Shown: positions 62,714 to 64,000 of the stretch, one piece after another
Layout: every line of letters begins with the position of its first letter
Numbering within the stretch: the first letter of the stretch is position 1
Source of the DNA: Methanooceanicella nereidis
GTDB lineage: Archaea > Halobacteriota > Methanocellia > Methanocellales > Methanocellaceae
NCBI RefSeq assembly: GCF_021023085.1
Contig: NZ_PGCK01000002.1
Span: 124,001 to 188,000, forward strand
Length of the DNA: 64,000 bases
Reading direction: 5' to 3'
Made by a program: the position numbers and the translations under genes
The notes under the pieces: model-generated
The model's input: only the letters and a program-made list of their open reading frames with translations
The model's database searches: none
Told to the model about the DNA's origin: nothing

Positions 62714-62788
62714 GTAGGGCAAAATATCCCTACCCGATTCCAACAAGGGGTTGAGAAGGTTTCCTAATTAATAGGAATACCTTTTTTT
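62714..62788 (+). terminator. Double hairpin terminator
   Basis: GTAGGG/CCCTAC (62714-62733) is followed by a stem AAGGT-TTCCTA (62756-62766) paired with TAGGAA-ACCTT (62772-62783, one bulged T) and seven T. The T-run is on the plus strand, so it ends the gene at 62077. Confidence 0.6.
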
Positions 62789-62797
62789 GTTTTGTTT

Positions 62798-63112
62798 TTA
62801 GCCTTTAAGGACGATCTCTATGTTTATGTCCTTGGGTACCTGTATGCGCATTAGCTGCCTTAACGCACGCTCATCTGCATCAATGTCAATAAGTCTCTTG
62901 TGTACACGCATTTCCCAGTGTTCCCATGTTGCAGTACCTTCGCCGCTCGGGCTCTTCCTTGTTGGGACCACTAACCTCTTAGTCGGGAGTGGTACCGGAC
63001 CGGATATGCTGACGCCGGTCTTTTCGGCGATCTTCTTGACCTGGCCGCAGACGTCATCCAGCTTTGTCGGGCTGGTGCCGGATAACCTTATTCTTGCCTT
63101 CTGATTTGCCAT
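62798..63112 (-). CDS. rps10: Small ribosomal subunit protein S10
   Basis: 104 residues, a normal archaeal S10. It reads [38 protein letters not shown] with the long loop that enters the ribosome head, and [20 protein letters not shown]. It follows the EF-1A gene by about 65 bases, the order of the archaeal str-type operon. Confidence 0.98.
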   Translation of the reverse strand: MANQKARIRLSGTSPTKLDDVCGQVKKIAEKTGVSISGPVPLPTKRLVVPTRKSPSGEGTATWEHWEMRVHKRLIDIDADERALRQLMRIQVPKDINIEIVLKG

Positions 63113-63177
63113 TGTATGTCACCTGATGATAATAATTAAATAAAGATGGCAATTATGCCATCTTTTCTTCTATACGC

Positions 63178-64000
63178 TTATCTTGCCTTAATGTCCATTA
63201 CGACACCGGCAGCGATGGTCTGACCCATATCACGTATGGCGAACCTACCGAGCTGCGGGATCTCCTTGACCTTCTCAATGACCATCGGTCTGGTCGGTCT
63301 GACCATTACGATAGCAGCGTCACCAGTCTTGATGAATGCCGGGTTCTGCTCCTTTACACCGCCGGTCTTCGGATCAAGCTTGGCCATGATCTCGGTCAGG
63401 GTGCAAGCTACCTGTGCGGTGTGGCAGTGGAATACAGGAGTGTATCCTGCGGTGATCGCGGACGGGTGCTGGAGCACAACTATCTGTGCCTTGAACTCCT
63501 CTGCGACGGTCGGCTGCTTGTCTACGTGGCCGCATACGTCTCCACGCCTTATTGCGTTCTTGTCGACGCCTCTGACGTTGAAGCCGATGTTGTCACCCGG
63601 AAGAGCCTGAGATATCTCTTCGTGGTGCATCTCGATAGACTTGATCTCACCGGTTGCTCCGACACCGTCGTTGCCCGGCCTGAAGATGACCTTGTCGCCC
63701 TTCTTCATGACACCGGTCTCGACACGGCCTACGGGCACTACACCGATACCAGAGATGGTGTATACATCCTGGATGGGTACACGCAGGGGTAACTGGGTGG
63801 GCTTTTCTGGATCCTTAAGGTTGTTGAGCGCCTCGAGGATGGTAACGCCGTTGTACCACTTGGTGTTCTCGGAGTGCTTTGAAATGTTGTCGCCCATGAA
63901 CGCGGAGGTCGGTATGAACGGTATTGCGTCCGGCTTGAATCCTACCATCTTAAGGATGTTGCCAACCTCGGTCTTGACCTCTTCGTACCTCTTCTGGTCG
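63178..64000 (-). CDS. tuf: Elongation factor 1-alpha (partial)
   Basis: The C-terminal two-thirds of archaeal EF-1A; the gene continues past the right edge. Visible: [33 protein letters not shown] (domain 2), [25 protein letters not shown] and the C-terminal [16 protein letters not shown]. It carries aminoacyl-tRNA to the ribosome. The GTP-binding domain with its G motifs lies mostly outside the window. Confidence 0.97.
   Translation of the reverse strand, partial: DQKRYEEVKTEVGNILKMVGFKPDAIPFIPTSAFMGDNISKHSENTKWYNGVTILEALNNLKDPEKPTQLPLRVPIQDVYTISGIGVVPVGRVETGVMKKGDKVIFRPGNDGVGATGEIKSIEMHHEEISQALPGDNIGFNVRGVDKNAIRRGDVCGHVDKQPTVAEEFKAQIVVLQHPSAITAGYTPVFHCHTAQVACTLTEIMAKLDPKTGGVKEQNPAFIKTGDAAIVMVRPTRPMVIEKVKEIPQLGRFAIRDMGQTIAAGVVMDIKAR

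Overview
The window looks like chromosomal DNA of a methanogenic archaeon, most likely in or near the Methanocellales. The supports are an MC1 chromatin protein, F420-type formate dehydrogenase (fdhA-fdhB), archaeal EF-1A with S10, RtcB with archease, a TtuA/Ncs6 thiolase, archaeal PAS histidine kinases, TATA boxes about 25 bases before inferred start sites, and GGTGAT-type ribosome binding sites. A bacterial-type grpE-dnaK-dnaJ operon fits methanogens. The species cannot be fixed from sequence alone.

Layout. 0-3.9 kb: a truncated Fe-S protein gene, a TrkA-TrkH potassium uptake operon, then two secreted low-complexity proteins. 3.9-21 kb: a large arsenic island. It holds two arsF-arsG pairs, two arsE genes, two ACR3 arsenite pumps, an ArsP-type permease, arsM, a nitroreductase, thioredoxin, thioredoxin reductase, two ArsR repressors, two universal stress proteins, a metallophosphoesterase and a small zinc-ribbon gene. 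It is interrupted by a decayed transposase and an acyltransferase that lacks its catalytic His. An identical 7-6-7 inverted repeat precedes the arsP and arsE transcription units. 21-27 kb: a TPR protein, a secreted GH26-like glycosidase and an Rsm22-like methyltransferase. 27-33 kb: an inverted repeat array, the Hsp70 operon and a KaiC-like ATPase. 33-42 kb: a PAS kinase, tRNA-Ile with an intron in the D arm, TtuA, RtcB-archease and a HEAT-repeat membrane protein. 42-50 kb: small proteins (one with a structured leader), a surface protein, a prenyltransferase-repeat protein, fdhAB, a GC-rich structured block and tRNA-Ser. 50-58 kb: Nudix, MC1, a methyltransferase, a strong undescribed structured RNA candidate at 53249-53359, two more inverted repeat arrays, an aldehyde dehydrogenase and a TrmB-V4R regulator. 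58-64 kb: a broken HTH gene, an ABC exporter, an MFS transporter, a RecA-like protein, S10 and EF-1A.

How the genes fit together. The arsenic genes cover sensing (ArsR), efflux of inorganic As(III) (ACR3), methylation (ArsM), efflux of trivalent organoarsenicals (ArsP), and a membrane module (ArsE/F/G). The cysteine layout of that module suggests a thiol-electron relay fed by the nearby thioredoxin system. RtcB and archease supply the ligation step needed to mature the intron-containing tRNA-Ile encoded 1.3 kb away. The most promising new items are the 53.2 kb RNA, the D-arm tRNA intron, the duplicated ArsFG relay, and the two genes whose ribosome binding sites point to AUU or AUA start codons.
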